Below the pieces are notes generated by a model. The model worked only from the letters and a program-made list of their open reading frames with translations. It had not been told where the DNA came from and ran no database searches. A DNA stretch of 64,000 nucleotides, from contig JANXYG010000004.1 of the NCBI GenBank assembly GCA_025350245.1, forward strand, positions 45,082-109,081, in the 5' to 3' direction. This DNA comes from Betaproteobacteria bacterium. Lineage in GTDB: Bacteria; Pseudomonadota; Gammaproteobacteria; Burkholderiales; Ga0077523. Within the stretch, counting starts at the first letter, position 1, and each line of letters opens with the position of its first letter. Shown in pieces: positions 62,463 to 64,000 of the stretch. A program made the position numbers and the translations under genes.

Positions 62463-62499
62463 GGTGCCGCTCCTTTCGTGGTGTACGCTGGCCGGCACG

Positions 62500-64000
62500 T
62501 CAGATCAGCTCGTGCAGCCGCTGCACGAGCGGGTCGAAGTCGAGGCCCTCGAAGCAGTACTTGAGCTCCGTGAATCGCGAGCGCAGCCTGCTTACGTCGG
62601 CCGACACGGTGGCGTCGTCATTGACGACCGCCGCCAGCAGCACGGCCACCTCGGCGAAGTCCGCAGGCTCCATGCCGAAGCGTGTCATCTCGCCGACTCC
62701 GAGGCGAAGGGCGCCGGACGCGGTGAAACCCTCTTCGTCCGGCGCCGCCTGGTAGTTGCAGATGATGTTGCTGTCCTCCAGACGACCCGCGAGCTCCGCG
62801 CCGCGGCCGTAGCCGACGTTGACGATGACCTGATGAGTCTCGGTGTAGTCAACGGCCGGGTCGCCGGCCACGTGCAGCCCAGCCTCCTTGAGCGCGACTG
62901 CGAAGGCCTTAGCATTGCGGATCACGGCCTGCTGGTAAGCATCCTTGAAGTGATTCATCTCGAAAGCCGCCATGAGGAGGCCCATCAGGGTGCCGAGATG
63001 GTGGTTGCTCACCGAGCCGGGGAAAGCGCGCCGTTCGATGGCCTCCCAGAGGTCCCACTTCTCCTCCGGTTCCTGCCAGCGCCCGCCGATCAGGCCGCGC
63101 TGGGTGCCGAAGAACGTCTTGTGGGTCGAGCCCGTGACGATGTCGGCGCCTTCACTGAACGGCTGCTGAAAGTACGGGCCGATGAGGCCGAGAACGTGCG
63201 CCATGTCGTACATGAGGACGGCGTCGATGCCGGAGGCATCGAGGAAGGTGCGGATCTCGTAGACCGGCTCCGGGTGCAGCACCATGCTCTTGCCGAGGAT
63301 GATGAGCTCCGGGCGCTCCTGCTCAATAAGATCGAGGAGCGCCGGCACGTCCGCCTTGTACGGGTTCTCGGCCAGCACCGGGATGTCCACCACAGCCGGC
63401 ATCTCGGTGCGCGGGTCGCGGGCCACGTAGTCGCGCAGGGCGCCCATGGGTTGGGCGCTCAGGTGGCCGCCCTTGGCGATGTGGTTGTTCATGACCTTGC
63501 CGATGCGGCGCGGCTCCGCCCTGCGGTCGGCGCGGTTGAGGTAGTCGACCAGGGCGCTGAACACGGCCGTGTTGGCCATCTGGCCGCTGATCACGCGGGT
63601 CTCGACCTCGGGGCAGCCCAGGTAGGCGCGCAACTCGTTGGCGAGCAGACGCTCGACCTCGTGGATGAAGCCCGTGCCCTGGTAGTAGAAGACCTCGAGG
63701 TCGTAGAAAGCCTCGGTCTTCTTGTGCTCGGCGTAGCGGAACGACGGGTCCATGATCGAGAGCAGCCGCGTCATCGGCGAGGCCGTCATCTCCGAGGGTA
63801 TGAGGTCGATACACTGGTCCTGCCGCCAGACGTGGTTGCCGATGGCGCCGGCCAGGAGCCGCAACGCCTTCTCGCCGGCCTCTCCGCCCTTCAGTTCGCC
63901 GAGCTGCGGCGAGTGATCCCACACGATGGCGCGGGCGCAGGGCGGCGCGTCGCTGCGCAGGTGGAACGGGACGACGAGCCCGGGGACATGCTTGCCGCGG
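62500..64000 (-). CDS. SHMT-like PLP enzyme, divergent, start outside window
   Basis: At least 499 residues; the frame is open to the window edge, so the start is missing. A GTG at 63924 begins MWDHSPQLGELKGG but the preceding codons also look coding (PGLVVPFHLRSDAP). The fold is serine hydroxymethyltransferase-like: DLIPSEMTASPMTRLL, VISGQMANTAVFSALVDYL, NNHIAKGGHLSAQPMG, YDMAHVLGLIG, and the PLP lysine in GSTHKTFFGTQRG (codon 63118-63120). The region corresponding to SHMT's YAEGYPGKRYYGG is replaced by RYAEHKKTEAFYDLEVFYYQ, so the folate/serine chemistry may be altered. It may be an SHMT variant or a PLP transaldolase. First visible gene of the C2/C3 operon. Confidence 0.85.
   Translation of the reverse strand, partial: RGKHVPGLVVPFHLRSDAPPCARAIVWDHSPQLGELKGGEAGEKALRLLAGAIGNHVWRQDQCIDLIPSEMTASPMTRLLSIMDPSFRYAEHKKTEAFYDLEVFYYQGTGFIHEVERLLANELRAYLGCPEVETRVISGQMANTAVFSALVDYLNRADRRAEPRRIGKVMNNHIAKGGHLSAQPMGALRDYVARDPRTEMPAVVDIPVLAENPYKADVPALLDLIEQERPELIILGKSMVLHPEPVYEIRTFLDASGIDAVLMYDMAHVLGLIGPYFQQPFSEGADIVTGSTHKTFFGTQRGLIGGRWQEPEEKWDLWEAIERRAFPGSVSNHHLGTLMGLLMAAFEMNHFKDAYQQAVIRNAKAFAVALKEAGLHVAGDPAVDYTETHQVIVNVGYGRGAELAGRLEDSNIICNYQAAPDEEGFTASGALRLGVGEMTRFGMEPADFAEVAVLLAAVVNDDATVSADVSRLRSRFTELKYCFEGLDFDPLVQRLHELI

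Overview
The window is a high-GC chromosomal segment of a betaproteobacterium. The evidence is the order tRNA-Leu / tig / clpP / clpX / lon / hupB / tRNA-Val / tRNA-Asp / ppiD, a gloB / methyltransferase / rnhA / dnaQ block, an H-NS protein of the GRGxxPRW type, hpnCDE squalene genes and PEP-CTERM proteins. This points to Burkholderiales, Rhodocyclales or relatives; the genus cannot be read from the sequence.

Layout: 0-0.24 kb, end of a thiolase. 0.3-3.6 kb, a PEP-CTERM protein with a cohesin-like domain and, just upstream on the same strand, a secreted C25 (gingipain-type) protease ending in a dockerin. 3.8-9.4 kb, DUF2147 protein, class II aldolase, a 'Gcr' membrane protein, ETF-ubiquinone oxidoreductase, thioesterase. 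9.4-13.2 kb, an atypical SDR with hpnE, hpnD and hpnC. 13.3-22.7 kb, tRNAs and the trigger factor / Clp / Lon / HU / PpiD proteostasis block, with a sigma32-like promoter before lon. 22.7-30.2 kb, fabI and a complete peptide-type ABC importer. 30.3-35.1 kb, MltD, gloB, methyltransferase, rnhA, dnaQ. 35.2-37.8 kb, an NMT1/THI5-type ABC importer. 37.8-43.6 kb is a decaying stretch: an intact STAS protein and SDR lie among a frameshifted RsbW/cNMP/SpoIIE regulator, a truncated catalase abutting a PEP-CTERM tail, a frameshifted YscW/META protein and an ISL3 transposase remnant. 43.7-50.2 kb, a type IV pilus minor-pilin operon (pilE-fimT-pilV-pilW-pilX-pilY1). 50.3-52.5 kb, PEP-CTERM tail remnant, tRNA-Val, gltX, tRNA-Ala, tRNA-Glu. 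52.5-54.8 kb, an accessory pocket with a HigBA-like module between 34-bp direct repeats, then a 2OG-Fe dioxygenase. 54.9-64 kb, one long minus-strand operon: SHMT-like enzyme, transketolase-like enzyme, glycerate 2-kinase and glycolate oxidase glcDEF.

Two systems deserve most attention. The first is the adjacent cohesin-like/PEP-CTERM and dockerin/C25 pair, which could be a two-gene system holding a secreted protease on the cell surface. The second is the C2/C3 operon, in which a divergent SHMT-like PLP enzyme and a divergent transketolase are transcribed with glycolate oxidase and glycerate kinase. Three separate PEP-CTERM sequences (one whole gene, two tails) show that the lineage uses this sorting system although no exosortase lies in the window. 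The frameshift cluster at 38-42.5 kb is either genuine gene decay or locally poor sequence; raw reads would decide.
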